The notes beneath the pieces are model-generated. The model was not told the DNA's origin and ran no database searches. It worked only from the letters and a program-made list of their open reading frames with translations. A stretch of 64,000 bases of DNA from Pneumocystis sp. 'macacae' (taxonomy: Eukaryota; Ascomycota; Pneumocystomycetes; Pneumocystales; Pneumocystaceae): contig CM030727.1 in NCBI GenBank assembly GCA_018127085.1, forward strand, positions 186,001-250,000, written 5' to 3'. Of the stretch, positions 51,301 through 64,000 are shown one piece after another; the stretch's first letter is position 1; every line of letters starts with the position of its first letter. The position numbers and the translations under genes were made by a program.

Positions 51301-52732
51301 CTGGTGGAGGAAATCTTCCTTGAGGTAAGTTGGTAGGATTCCGATTACTATCAATAAAACTGTTTACATCATGCTGTAATTGAACAAATGCATTTATCAA
51401 CATATCAAAATTATAATCTTTTATTTCAAAATGATCTTTATTACTAATTAAACTTGAAGCAGAATCATTTAATTCTCTTATGCGAAGACATGATTGAAGT
51501 ATTTTTGAAAGTAATTCATTTTGAATATTTTCATGTATATCAGTAGCAACAACAGATGCTGGTCTAAACTTAGTAGGAGGAACTGCTATAACATCTATGA
51601 AAAAAAAATCGGGAGTTATAAAGAGCTTATCTGATTTATATGAACCTTTATATAACAACGCCATTATTTTTTGCTCATTGACAAATAAACGTCGTAAATG
51701 ATTGCGAACTTCTGTTGGCAATACATATCTAGGCTGATTATCTGCTTTAAAAGCTTTGCGAGTTGTTAATTCACTTAAAAAACGATCTTGTTTAGCATTT
51801 TCCGTATCTCCAAAATTATCTTCAGAACAACATTTTAAATAGTCATTATCATTAGACAGTTTTCGATTCTTATTTTCTTTTGTTTCTAACAATACATTTA
51901 CTCGAACCTTTCCAAGATTATCCATTTGCTCTTGATGCTTTTTTGAAAGTGGGAGCTCAAAAATTTTTACATATCCATCTTTACGAAAACTAGGCGATAT
52001 TCTATCAATAGTCAAAAAAAACAAAACAAAAACACTAAGATCCTGACGATGAACAGTTATCACACTTTTTTCGAGAAACAATCTTTTCTAAAAATTCTTT
52101 TATCAAACTTCTTTTCTCAGAATCAATCAACTTATTTTGCATTGGTCCATCTAAAAAAAAATCACTTTTTGTAAGACATTTTTGAACATATAATTCTCTC
52201 CTTTTAAAAATACTTAAATTATGTTCAGAACTACTATCAATAGCTTCAGCGCCATCCTTTGAACAAATTCTATCAATTTCTTGACTTTCATAAAGAAGAC
52301 CTGCATTTAAAAGTCTTAATTTACAGTAATAAAGATCTACTATAGAGCAAGAAAGTTTAAAATGATAACAATATAAACAAGTTGCTCTTAAAAGCCTAAA
52401 TAACTGAGATAAAAACAAAGGATGGTATGTAGCTATTGGAAGAGAAATATGACCAAAATGACCAGGACAATAACGCTCATCTAAATGACAAGTTGAACAA
52501 CTTTTATATGTAAAAAAACTATCAACATTCGAAAATAATTTACTCACAGTGTTAAACGATTTAATGGACCAAGAGCAAGATCATAAAGACCACCTTTTGA
52601 AGGATGACCTAAATAATCAAAAATCACAGGGTTAACAATTTGTTTTACCGATATTTTTTCTATTTCTTGAGAAGTATAAAAACCAAAATTTACAGAAAAA
52701 ACTTCTGCACTAACCGGCTGAGATATATTCAT
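47264..52732 (-). CDS. rpa1: RNA polymerase I largest subunit (Rpa1/A190)
   Basis: Catalytic subunit of the rRNA polymerase. Start ATG at 52732: [40 protein letters not shown]. Intron 1 leads to the zinc motif [19 protein letters not shown] later intron restores [20 protein letters not shown]. The long exon 49778-51990 holds [52 protein letters not shown] and the metal-site [16 protein letters not shown]. Then [20 protein letters not shown] with [20 protein letters not shown] (bridge helix/trigger loop area) and [20 protein letters not shown] with [21 protein letters not shown] long acidic Asp-rich insertion follows, then [18 protein letters not shown] at the C-terminus. The A190-type acidic insertion and the PTNLPQ/KTLEKKEG sequences favour Pol I over Pol II (no CTD repeats) and Pol III. 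About seven introns. Confidence 0.95.
48304..48342. repeat. (ATC)13 microsatellite encoding Asp13 in Rpa1
   Basis: Thirteen perfect ATC units on the + strand, i.e. thirteen GAT codons on the coding minus strand. Interrupted ATC/ATT units continue down to about 48222, coding a wider D/N-rich tract. Confidence 0.97.
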
Positions 52733-53242
52733 AATAAAAAATAAAGAACCGTCAACAACAAAACGTTTAATATTTATAATCCATCACAATACTAGTAAAA
52801 TATTAAGTTTACAATATACATGCATATATATATATAATTTAATAAATTTTTTTAACAATTCATTCGAAAAACGTTAAAATTTATTTTACTAACATATTAT
52901 TATAAATAATAAAAAACCAACTTTAAATCATCTCAGAGCCTATTATTTGTCTATCTATAAATAGATGGTAAATGCTTTAATATTCCCGTAACAAAAAAAA
53001 AAAAACTTTATTAATAAAAAAATATAAACTTTTTAAATCGATTTTTCCTTAAAAATTAATATATAATTATATAAAAATAAAAACAAAATCTATATTTCTT
53101 TTAGAATCTGTCTAATAAAAATAAACAATTTTAATCAACCAATAAAGACAAAAACTTGGATATACAACATATTTTCAATTTCTATTTCAAACCTATTTTT
53201 TCTAAATTTCGAAAATTTGTAAATTCGAAAACCAATTACCAA
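52733..53242. promoter_or_regulatory. divergent promoter rpa1 / prp3
   Basis: 510 bases between opposite start codons. Contains a 13-A run at 52993-53005, a likely nucleosome-poor element, and a short TA stretch near 52826-52838. No specific factor site identified; the promoter role is inferred from position. Confidence 0.4.
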
Positions 53243-55202
53243 TGATTGATACAATTCATAAAAGATTTTTAGATGAAACAAATGAAAAAACACAAACAAA
53301 GAAACTTAGATCCGATACTGACGTAATAAAAATAAAGTCAATCCATACATATATTTATTATGTTTAGCTTAAACCTATTTCTAATAATCTTACACGAGAA
53401 GAAATTATACAAAAAGGAAGAGCAAGTATTCTAGAAAAAATTAACAAAATGAAAAAAGCCAAATGTAAGAAAATTCATTCTTTTAGTAAATCACCTAAAA
53501 ATACAGCACATACTATAAAATCAGATATCCAAAAAAGAATTAAGGAACACAATTTAATCAATAAATCTACAATGAAGTTACGTATTCAGGTAAATAATAA
53601 TGAATTTTTATGTCCTGTTAGAAATATATTTAAAGGTTAACGAAATGGATGATGATAATGAATTTCGAGGAAAGGGTGGTCTTTCTGTTGGAGTTCATCC
53701 ATCTTTATTAACAGATACATCTAAAACTGGAAGCGATAAAAGAAATAAGATTCGCCCTAAGTTTGCTACAACAATGGTTAAAAAGTCTGAAAATATTAAT
53801 AGAATTTAATATCATTAGGCAAATCTTCGATCAGCACCACCTCAACCACGACCTAAAAAACAGATGGAGATTTTACGAAATCCTCCAGATGACTTTATGA
53901 ATACATATATGAATATCTACTATGATCCTAGAATGAAAACAAAAAGTAATTACAATATTCATCGTTCTAGAAATCAAAAAGCACTTGTTTTTAATGAGCC
54001 TGGAAAATACATAGAACAAGCAAATGCCCTTAAGGCTCAAGCTAGACTGGAAGAATTAAAAAAAAGAATTGCAGATAATGCAAAAAAAGCTGGTCTAAAA
54101 GAAGAACTAGATATTGACAAAGCTCTTTATGTAGCTTTAACACTAATTTAAATATTATATATTAATTATTATATTAGAAAGAACCTCCTCCAGATATTGA
54201 ATGGTGGGATGAAGGCCTTGTAACAAACAAATCATATAATGATCTTGATATTGGCCTCGCAAAAATTGATACCCCGGACTCAATTATTTCTTTTTATATT
54301 CAACATCCTATACCAATACCGCCTCCATTTGAAAAAAATCAACCTCCTCCAAAAGCACTTATGTTAACAGAAAAAGAACGGCGAAAACTAAGACGACAAA
54401 GAAGAGCAGAAGATTTAAGAATAAAACAAGACAAACAAAGATTAGGATTAGAGGAACCAGAACCACCTAAAGGTATATTAATCTATTTTTAAATATCTTA
54501 AAATAATTTATCTAGTGAAACTATCAAATCTTATGAAAGTATTGACTAGTGAAGCTATTAAAGATCCAACAAGAGTTGAAGCTATGGTGCGACGTCAAGT
54601 TGCAGAAAGAAAAGAAAAACATGAAAAAGAAAATAGTCTCAGGAAATTAACACCTAATCAAAAACGTCAAAAAATAGAAATGAAAAAAGTGGAGAATGCA
54701 TCACGCGGAATATACTGCAATGTTTTTAGGTAATTTAATTCTTAGAAAATCATAAGTTCTTAATGTATAAAGAATTGAATATTTGTCTCATGGACAGCAT
54801 AAATTTAAAATCAACAAGAATGCAGAACAACATGGACTTACAGGAGTAACAATATTACATCCAAGATTCAATTTAGTTATAGTTGAAGGTGGTTCGAAAG
54901 GTATTAAACGTTTTAAAGATTTGATGCTTCGTCGTATTGATTGGACCAATGCACCAAATTTATCTACGGTAGCATTTGATAATCAACTAATTAAACAAGA
55001 CGAGCAAACACCAGAAGATTATTCTAAAAACAAATGTGAACTAATATGGGAAGGAGAATTGCGTAACAGAAATTTCCGAACTTGGAAATTTAGAAACTGT
55101 TCTGATGATAAAACAGTAAAAGATATATTAGAGAAAGGAAAAGCTTACGAATTTTGGAATATGGCTAAATCTATTAAAGAACAAAATGATTTCTCATCAT
55201 AA
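53243..55202 (+). CDS. prp3: U4/U6 small nuclear ribonucleoprotein Prp3
   Basis: Spliceosomal protein that holds U4/U6 in the tri-snRNP. Start ATG 53243 (MIDTIHKRFLDETNEK). Basic N-terminal exons (SILEKINKMKKAKCKK). Then EFRGKGGLSVGVHPSLL, DDFMNTYMNIYYDPRMKTKS and ALVFNEPGKYIEQANALKAQ, which are hallmarks of the PRP3 domain. DIEWWDEGLVTN and IQHPIPIPPPFEKNQPPPKA follow, then LMLTEKERRKLRRQRRAEDL, EPEPPKVKLSNLMKVLTSEA and IKDPTRVEAMVRRQVAERKE. The C-terminal DUF1115 part has LTGVTILHPRFNLVIVEGGS, KRFKDLMLRRIDWTN, CELIWEGELRNRNFRTWKFR and AYEFWNMAKSI. All diagnostic blocks are in order. About six introns. Confidence 0.95.
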
Positions 55203-55308
55203 TTCAATTTTTATATATGTTTTTTATGACACCATTTTATAAGATTTATTATTTTATGTAATCAGTTATTACTTATAAATATTTATTTTCACTATATCTA
55301 TATTTTCA

Positions 55309-58300
55309 TCACTCATTATTTTCATTTTCATCATCAGTTTCTGATACAATATCACCCAATTCTCTTAAACGACACTTATCTCTTTTTCTTTTCTTTTCAA
55401 GTTCTTCTACTACCAATAACCATGATTCATCAACTTCCTTAAAGCTCTTTTCAAGGTCGTTTTTTTGTTTCTTCAATTCCAATATTTCATTCATTAATTT
55501 ACGCTCCTATAAAAGATCAAACCTAGTTTATAAAAAAATAAACTAACCTGAATTTGTAATTGCGAGAAATCACTCTTACAAGACTCTAGAGACATTTTTT
55601 CTTGAAATAATTGAGATTGCAATGAATCTCTAAAAGATCTTAAATCTAACACTTCAGAAAATATTTCACGATAATCTCCAAGATCCTTTTTAAGCTCATT
55701 AAAAGCAATATTAAAATCTTCACTATCTTTTTTTCTTAGTTCAATAATGTCAGACAATTTTTCTTCAGTATTTTTTAAAGATAAGGAAAGTTCTTCATTC
55801 TCAAGCAATAGTTTTTTAAGCTCACATTGAGACTTTTTTAAACTCAAATCAAGATTATCATTTTTACGAATAAACTCATTTTCCTCAATCTTATCAATCA
55901 AATTATTAATAATATTTTTTCATACCATATTATCAGCATTTCTTTTTTCTGCTTCTAAATCAATCATAATATTTTTAATTTTTAAATTTTGTTCTTGAAT
56001 ATAGTTCTCTTTTTCTTTCTGTAACAACAGTAATTCAAAGTTTTTCTTTTCAAGCTCTTGAGTTAAAAAAATATTATTTTGAAGTAATTCCTGATTTTTA
56101 ATATTAATTTTTTTAATTTGAAGAGATAAATGTGGACCCTTGTCTATAGCTTTTCGGATTATTCCTAAAAAATCAGAAGTGCAACCTTTAAAAAGCTATA
56201 AAAACCATAATTGTCTTTAAAAAAACTAATAAATGTATCTTCAATATATATATCATCTATATTTTCTTTATAATCCAATAACATATAATCTTTTAACAAA
56301 AGATGCTCTTTAAATTGAATAATTCGATTAACAAAAGAATCACGACCAATACAATCAATAAGAAGTTTTAATGACTCTCTAAAAATATTTAGAATTCAAA
56401 AAAATAATTCAATAAAAATGAAAGATATACATTACCTGGGTATAGGTGACAATTCATCTGTAAAATGATATGCAACTGCTAAAAGAGTAGCAACAAGGCC
56501 TTGTAATATTATTCCTATTTTTGAATTCTGTAAAACTGAAATCAAATATTGAACAGTACTTCCTTCATTAAGAAATTCAGAAATAGACTTATCATCCTCA
56601 AAAAGCCAAAATATCAATAACATTAAATACGCAACACTTGTTCGGTATTCAGATAGATAACCCAAAGAACTAACTAAATTGGCTGATATTATTTGAATAC
56701 ATGAAACAGGTTCCTCGCCTAAAGCAGGATCACCTACAACAATTTCCCTAATTAGTTTTTTTGCCTCAAGATTTTCTTCAATAATATGCATTAAAATAAT
56801 ACATGAAAACCAAATTTCAAATGAACTAGGTCTTTGTATTTCGTTAAACACCAAAATAATAGTTAAAGGATTATATAAACGAACTATCTATGGTTAACTT
56901 TTAGTGTATAAAAAAAGGACAAACATTCAGAACAATCATTCTTTTTAAACATATCAATAATATAAATCAAAATATTAATACGTTTTGAAAGATCAGAAGA
57001 AATGTAAGACTGAAAACAATAGCAACTTGCTAATTTTAAAGAAAATTTAGACTCTAAAGGTGAAAGTGAAATAAAAAATAAATGCTGTACAACAATATAT
57101 TCAGAATTTACTAAGAACTGCATATTATTCAAAGATAAAAAACTTTCTGAGAAAAAGTTCTGACTATCTATATTGCCCTTAATAAGGTAACTGCATGTTT
57201 TCATTGCCTTAATATTATTTAACAAAATTCAAAAATACAAAAACAACTCACCTCTGCTTGAAGTATAGATGGTATATCAGGTAAAAAAGAAAGCTCTATT
57301 ATTCTAGTAAAAACTCCTTCTTTAAGAATACAAGTCTAAAAAAATTAAAAACAAGGAAAGGAAAACTTATTTCGATACTTGATTAAGAGTATTTCCCAAA
57401 GTTTCTTTAGGAACAAACAATCTTATAAACTCTAGAATACCAACAATATTAATAAGCCTTTGCTTTTCCCATAACACCTTTATTTCCTTGTTTAAAATAT
57501 CATCTAAAAAACTTTTTATTTTACTAAAAAGTCCCATTTCTCGAAACCAATTTTGATTACTAGAATTATAACGAACAAGATTTCGCAATAAAACCAAACA
57601 ATCAGAAACAATCACATTTCCATATAAAAAACCACCCTCGTATTGCATAATAGCTAAAATACGATCAAATACATTATCAAAAACAGCCCTTTTTTGTAGC
57701 TCAATATTATCATTAGAAATAGCAATCAAAAGTAAAATAGCCTCTAAAACAAAAAAATTAATGTGAAAATATGTATATAAATAAAAAAATTAATACCATT
57801 CCTAATAACATCACTTTTATCATCAAGAAGAGAAATTACTCGAGATACTCCAATAGGACTCAAAAACATACACTCTTGAACTTGAATCAAACGATATTTA
57901 ACAATAAATAATATAATTTTAACAGAATAAAGACGAACATAAAAATCATTTTCTTTCAATATATCTAAAAGAATCTCAAAATTATCATTTTTCTAATATC
58001 ATTAAATATGATTTTTAAAAATTTATAGATACAAGAATAAATTCATCTGCAAGCCAAAGAGATGTATCATCGCTACCAATAGAATTTTTATTATTGAACA
58101 AAATAACAATTGTTTCAAGAGTAATCCTCAATATATCACAATCGTGTCTATCTCGTAATAAACTTTGAATTAACCCTTTCAAACTCCCTACAATAACAGT
58201 CTAAACTTTATATTAAACAATCACAAACTTATTGCATACAATAAAACCTCAGGATACTCCCTGCTAAACCCTTTTAATCCAAGGACAGCAGCCCTTCTAT

Positions 58301-58412
58301 CTTCTAATAATGTTGCATGCTCTAACCTATCACATAATTTCGTAATCGTTTCTTCAGCAATTTGTTGTTTTGGTTGGGGAAAAAAATTGTATCCTTTAAA
58401 TAAAAAATCCAT
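55309..58412 (-). CDS. uso1: Vesicle tethering protein Uso1/p115
   Basis: Golgi tether for ER-derived COPII vesicles. Start ATG at 58412 (MDFLFKGYNFFPQPKQQ); then ETITKLCDRLEHATLLEDRR and AAVLGLKGFSREYPE, the conserved first armadillo repeat of p115/Uso1. The head continues with VSDCLVLLRNLVRYNSSNQN and WFREMGLF, and PSSFEIWFSCIILMHIIEEN (Uso1 head blocks). The C-terminal third is heptad-like coiled coil rich in L, E and K (ELKKLLLENEELSLSLKNTE). The end is strongly acidic (DIVSETDDENENNE), as in p115, where the acidic tail binds GM130. The coiled coil is much shorter than in budding yeast Uso1 and more like animal p115. At least eight introns. Convergent with prp3, 106 bases between stops. 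Confidence 0.88.
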
Positions 58413-58983
58413 TAAACAGATACTATTCTACTATAATATACAAAATAACTCATTATTAATATTTTAATAATTTTCAACTCGGATTTTCGAATATCGTTAA
58501 AAAAATAAATTTTTAATATAAAATCATTAAATATAAAGGTAATTTTCCGTTTAAGACTTAATTATAATTATGTAAACATATTATATGATGTTCTAGAGAC
58601 ATTTGGCTTAATGTCAGGTTTATAAACTTGTATCATGTTGAAAAAAATGGCTACCTTTTATTAAAACTTCTGATCTTTATATTATATTCTACAACAAAAA
58701 TGTTTTTTTCTATATACTTTTATTCTAATGTGTAGCAGATTTAAACTTCAGATCTCAATGAGCTCTAAATTGATCTAAGAGTTCAATAAAATTATATTAT
58801 TTACAAGACCTATTTATATTTTTATATTTTTATTAAAACTTTAATAGGACTTTAAAGTATATAGGTAGTAATCATATAATTTCCCTTCCAGATGTATAAA
58901 ATCTAATAATTACTCAGTCTTAAAAAAGATTCAATTTTTTTTTTAAATAAATTTTAAAAACAATAAATTCAAAATCATTTATA
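58413..58983. promoter_or_regulatory. divergent promoter region uso1 / rat1
   Basis: 571 bases between opposite start codons, AT-rich with mixed strand composition. Short T runs at about 58936-58946. No coding sequence or clear site. Confidence 0.4.
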
Positions 58984-61900
58984 ATGGGTAAATTAACACA
59001 ATATAATCTTAATAAGAAAATTATAAATTAACTGTTAAATAGGAGTTCCTGCACTTTTTCGTCATCTATCAAGGAAATGTAATTAAACTTTTAATTATTT
59101 TAATCTTATAAAATCTAGATCCAAAAATAATAACACAAGTTATAGAAGAGAAACCTATAGATGTTAATGGGACCTTAATTTATCCATCATTGTCTCATCC
59201 AAATCCAAATGGAACAGAATTTGATAATCTTTATCTTGATATGAATGGTATAGTTCATCCTTGCACCCATCCAGAAGATAAACCAGCACCTGCAAACGAA
59301 GATGAAATGATGGTTGAGATATTTAAATATACAGAAAGAATTATCAATATGGTTAGACCTAGAAAACTTTTAATGATAGCACTTGATGGTGTAGCACCAA
59401 GAGCTAAAATGAATCAACAAAGGTCAAGACGATTTCGAGCCGCCCAGGATGCGGAAAAAAAAGTATCAGATTTAGAAGAATTTGAAAAACTTTTAAAAGC
59501 CTCAGGGAAGTCTGTAGATAAAACTTTAGAAAAGAAAATATGGGATAGTAATGTTATAACACCAGGAACACCCTTTATGGATGCTTTAGCAAAATCATTA
59601 AGATATTGGATTATTTACAAAATTAATTCAGATGTAGCATGGAAGGATGTATGTTTCAGCCATTTGATGATGTAAATTAATACAAAATATAGTTAAAAAT
59701 AATTATTTCAGATGCTAGCGTTCCTGGAGAAGGAGAGCACAAAATTATGGAATTTATAAGAAGCCAAAGATGCAGTCCAGGATATGACCCTAATACTCAA
59801 CATGTCATATACGGATTAGATGCTGATCTTATAATGCTCGGACTTGCTACTCATGAACCTCATTTTCGAGTTTTAAGAGAAGATGTTTTTTTTCAAGATA
59901 CTAACTCAAAAGGTTGTCATATTTGTGGACAAAATGGTCATTTTGCAAGGGAATGCACTGGAACTAAGAAAAAAAACGAAATAATTGAAGAAAAACCAGA
60001 TCATTCTTTCCTAAAACCCTTTATTTGGCTTCGTATTGATATCTTAAGAGAATATTTAGAAGCTGAACTTAATATTCCAAATACTTCTTTCCAATTTGAC
60101 CTTGAACGTGCTATAGATGATTGGGTCTGTCTATGTTTTTTTGTAGGAAATGACTTTTTACCACATTTACCGAGTCTAGATATACACGAAGGAGCAATTG
60201 AAACCTTAGGGAATATATGGAAAGAAAAACTTCACGAAATGGGTGGCTATTTAACTATGGATGGGCAAATTAACCTAAACCGGGCAGAAATAATTCTTCA
60301 AGCATTAGGTCAGCAAGAAGATCATATATTTCGTAAAAGACACGAGAGTAAATATATTTTTAACTTTATTCATTAATTAAATTGAAAAAGCAGAAGAACG
60401 ATTAAATGAATCAAATAAACGAAGAAAAACAGATAAAAGCATTTCTCCTCAATATTATAAAAAAACATTTCAAGAAAAAACTTTATATAGCATTGATTCT
60501 GGAAATACGAGATTATCTAATTCAAAACACATACCTTATTTACCAAGCGATTTAATAATGCCTTCAAATAAAGAAGACATAAAAATGATTACAATAACAA
60601 ATAGAAATGCAGTTCTTAATAGAAAAAACTTAAAACTAGCTAATAGTACAAATAAAAATATAGTACAACTATCTAAAGAAGTAAATGACAATAACCCAGA
60701 AAAAAGTCAAAAAACGGATTCTATCTTAAAAAAATCATACAATTACAAAAATTATACTATTAACACTGGATCATCTATTCTTGGCAAACGCAAAGCAGAT
60801 ACATTAGATGATGGTTCAAAACAAAATGATGTAGTTCATGACAATAATTCAGATGATATGAAAGATACTATTCGGTATTTTATTTATTTTGTTTATTCAT
60901 AATATTAATTTATTAGCCTTTGGGAACCAGGTTTTCAAAAAAGATATTATGAACAAAAATTTCATATTTCAGAATCAGATATAGAATCTCGTAAAAGGTA
61001 ATTTTCTTTTGGACACCTAAAATAATATGTTTATATCTAGAATTGTTAAATATTATATAGAGGGGACTTGCTGGGTATTATTATATTATTATCAAGTAAA
61101 AATATTGTTAACTCAAATTAAAATATTAATAAATACTAAGGGCTGTCCATCGTGGAAATGGTATTATCCGTATCATTATGCGCCTTTTGCATCAGACTTC
61201 AAAGATATATCGTCTTTAAACATTCAATTTGAACTCGGAAAGCCTTTTCTACCTTATGAACAACTAATGGGTGTTCTTCCTTCTGCTAGGTACCTTTTGA
61301 AAGCTATATTTCAAAAAACTAATATTAAAAAGCAAGGATAGCCTTCCTGGACCATTACAATCTCTTATGATAGAAGAACATTCCGAGATTATTGATTTCT
61401 ATCCAAAAGACTTCCCTATTGACATGAATGGAAAAAAGTTTTCATGGCAAGGTTATTACTTTATAAAATCATTTAATATACTAATATAGGAAAGGGGTTG
61501 TTTTACTTCCTTTTATTGATGAGAAAAGATTACTTAAAGCTATCGAAAAAGTATATCCACAGCTATCAGATGAAGAGAAGTCCAGAAATACTATAGGAAA
61601 TGATAATCTTTTTATATCTGAAGGGAATGCTTTATACGATAACCTAATTTTATCTTTATGTAGTAAAAAAGACTCTGAAAAGGTTTCTTAAGTTTTCATA
61701 ATCATCTTTTCTTATGAGATTCTTTAGTCTATTAAACTGGATACAAAGTTAAGCAACGGTCTCTCAGGTATTGTTTTGCAAGATGAGAATTGGATCCCAA
61801 ATAGCACAGTATTTAGCCCTTTAACAAAAGTGTCTTTTCCGGATGTTGAAAATGATAGATCATTAAGGTAAAATCAAAAATAAAAGAAAATGTTAACAAA

Positions 61901-62388
61901 TATTTAGTGTTGTTTACAAGATATGCAAATCTCCAAATATTCATAAATCAATGCTTTTACGTGGTGTAAAACTTAGCAAAAGACATTTAGATATTAATGA
62001 TATACGACTAGTTCATTTAGGATTATCAGCTCAACAAAAAATTAACTCTTTACAATATTCCTCTGGATATATAAATTTGAACAATATCATTTCAAAACAC
62101 TATAATAAAACACATGAAACTGATACTAATCTAAATACAAATACTATATCTTTTCATAATCAAAATGAAAAAAAAGAATATTATCACGGTTTTAGCGTTT
62201 ATAATTATCAAAAATATTATAACGTTCCCCAAAAAGAAAATTCATTACATTATCCGAATTATCATAACGAAGTAAATCAAAATAAATCACTATGGCTTAG
62301 AGACTATTCAACAAAATCCGATAACTATAAAAATTACTTAGAATTTCCATCAAATTATTCAAATACATATCCTTATAACCATCACTAG
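58984..62388 (+). CDS. rat1: Nuclear 5'-3' exoribonuclease Rat1/Dhp1 (XRN2)
   Basis: Exonuclease that trims rRNA and terminates RNA polymerase II (torpedo). The first exon is 4 bases (ATGG); the frame then reads [20 protein letters not shown], the invariant XRN start, across two introns. Next [58 protein letters not shown]..., [35 protein letters not shown] and [15 protein letters not shown] zinc knuckle [14 protein letters not shown] follows, found in Rat1/XRN2 but not Xrn1. Then [29 protein letters not shown] [49 protein letters not shown] and [20 protein letters not shown]. The acidic catalytic residues (DMNG, DGVAP, GEGEHK, GLDADL, GNDFLP) are all visible. The C-terminus is Asn/Tyr-rich and poorly conserved. 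About eight introns. Confidence 0.95.
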
Positions 62389-62558
62389 ATAACTCAAATA
62401 ACTAGAAAATAAACATTTTTATATAAATGTTAAGCTAGAAACAAATAATACAACATAACAATTAAATCTTTAAAATTTATATTTAAATCCAATTAAAAAA
62501 TAAACACTAAATTATAGAAATATAAATAAATATTTAAAAGTTTATGATATTCTGAAAC
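62389..62558. terminator. convergent 3' region, rat1 / neurofibromin-like
   Basis: 170 AT-rich bases between two stop codons, with several ATAAATA and AATAAA-like stretches compatible with polyadenylation on both strands. Confidence 0.4.
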
Positions 62559-64000
62559 TTAATAATCATTAATAATGATAGCGATTAACTGCTCAACAAG
62601 ATCCAAACGCTTTTTTATATCATTTTCAGTCAAATCGGAAAAATAACAACAATTTTTCAGTCCAGAAAACTCAAGATCTTGTAACAACAATATACGTGAC
62701 TGTGTGGAGGCTCCTGTAACATTGTAATAAGAATTTGATACAATAATAAGATAAAGCCTTTGAACTATATTTAAAAGAGAAGGATTTTGAGAAGTATTCA
62801 TAATAATGCTTAACCTGTATTTTAACTCATCACAACTAAAAATTAAATTAATAAAATAAAACCAATATAATATTCATACATCAAACGAAATGTTTCAGGT
62901 ATTATAACTGATGCTTCAATTAAAATACTATATAATACAACCTGTTCATGCTCATTATTAATTAAATCAAGCATTTCCATAATTGTAGAAAGAAATAGTA
63001 ACGCAATCATATTATCAGGAATTTCGAACTTAGTATATAAAATTGATGAAATATCAGATATTTCATGAAACCTTAATTCAAGATCATTTATACCAATAAA
63101 AGACAACAGTTCTTTCATTTCTACTATATTTTGTGAAACAAAAAGTAACGGAACAATAAATGCTAAAATATCAGTACTTAAAATATCCATTTTCATATAA
63201 TTAGTAGCTTTAAAAAAATCTACAGTAGCTTCCAAAAAAGACATCAATAAATCTATTGTAATTGATCTAGTTGAAGATTCTCGTAGACCCTTTAGCAAAA
63301 TAACAACTATGCTAAAAGAAAAATTAATACCAAAACAAACACCAGAATTTTCATCCAATTGCTTTACAATATCTGCGTAAGAAATCATAGATGATAACAA
63401 AACAAAAGAAATAGGGTTCTTAGTAAAATACTTACTTTCATTCATAACCCTTATAGATGATTGCATTAATGAAACTGCTGGACCAAAAAGATTTATATCT
63501 TCAATTTGAATTATGGAAACAGAAAGCCAAAATATAATTTGATAATATTTCGAATAAATGGACATGTTTTGCATCATCCTTGAAAGACACATCAATACAC
63601 TTACAAACAATAAAATATTATTTTTTGCATATTCTGCTAAAGATTTATTTAAGACAAAAAACACTTGACGTATAATATCTAGAATATTTAGAAAAGAAAC
63701 ATAATATATTTTTTAAATACCATCAGAAATTTTATCATCTGCTAAGCAACCTAAAGAAATCATAGCTCTAGTTTGTATAGCAATATTTTGTCCAAATGCT
63801 ATGCTAACAACAAGACTCATCCAACGGCTTCTCCAGAAATTAGCAACATCTAAAGCTCATTAATAGAAAATTAATCTCAAAAATATAACCTTCTAATGGA
63901 GCAATATAATCTAAACTATCTAATAATAATAAAATTAAAGCTTCAAAAGTTCTAAGATCCGATAGATTAGATAAACCATAAAATACATTATTCTGATTAT
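62559..64000 (-). CDS. Neurofibromin/Ira-like Ras-GAP, C-terminal part (5' end outside window)
   Basis: The stop codon is at 62559-62561 and the gene runs off the right edge. Reading the minus strand from 64000: NNVFYGLSNLSDLRTFEALI with LLLLDSLDYIAPLE, FWRSRWMSLVVSIAFGQNIA with IQTRAMISLGCLADDKISDG, VFFVLNKSLAEYAKNNILLF, IIFWLSVSIIQIEDINLFGP and AVSLMQSSIRVMN. The RAMISLGCLA-DD block, the CLSRM... segment and the 'I-x-x-ED-x-x-L-x-x-A' block resemble the region after the GAP and Sec14-PH parts in NF1 and Ira1/Ira2. The GAP domain itself would lie outside the window. Three introns are visible. Other HEAT-repeat proteins are possible, since the part in view has no catalytic motif. Confidence 0.6.

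Overview
The window is nuclear DNA of an ascomycete fungus, most probably a Pneumocystis species. The DNA is very AT-rich. Genes are cut by many GT...AG introns of roughly 40-60 bases, often with a CTAAT-like branch site just before the acceptor. The encoded proteins are conserved housekeeping proteins that look most like those of fission yeast and its relatives (Rad3/ATR, Swi3, Ski2, Arp6, Slh1, Rat1). No surface-glycoprotein arrays, transposons, tRNA or rRNA genes were seen, so this looks like a chromosome interior. The species cannot be fixed from sequence alone.

Left part (1-34.8 kb), in order: the 3' two-thirds or so of a Rad3/ATR checkpoint kinase (+); Mediator subunit Med17 (+); a complex I 21-kDa-type subunit (-); Swi3/Csm3 fork-protection protein (+); Ski2 RNA helicase (+); an importin-7/Sxm1/Nmd5-type karyopherin (+); NC2-beta/Dr1 (-); Arp6 (+); profilin (+); Got1 (-); Nse1 (+); Ash2 (-); bystin/Enp1 (+); the dual-cassette helicase Slh1/ASCC3 (-); and the SNARE Ykt6 (+). 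Neighbouring genes are often divergent or convergent with only 50-150 bases between them.

Middle part (34.8-41.9 kb): this looks empty by ORF length but is not. 34.8-36.7 kb is an extremely AT-rich non-coding stretch with short tandem repeats, where base composition flips strand: G and T exceed C and A on the + strand to the left, C and A dominate to the right. 36.7-39.7 kb holds a chain of short coding-like segments on the minus strand that I read as an unrecognised, intron-rich gene. 40.2-41.9 kb holds an unrecognised Asn/Lys-rich coding region on the plus strand, interrupted by a frameshift at an A9 run and by in-frame stops.

Right part (42-64 kb): protein phosphatase 5/Ppt1 (+), actin (+), the largest subunit of RNA polymerase I (-), splicing factor Prp3 (+), the vesicle tether Uso1/p115 (-), nuclear 5'-3' exoribonuclease Rat1/Dhp1 (+), and the 3' end of a neurofibromin/Ira-like protein (-). 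The genes do not form a pathway cluster. They serve general transcription and chromatin (Med17, NC2-beta, Arp6, Ash2, Pol I), RNA processing and decay (Ski2, Slh1, Rat1, Prp3, Enp1), genome stability (Rad3, Swi3, Nse1), secretion (Got1, Ykt6, Uso1) and the cytoskeleton (actin, profilin).
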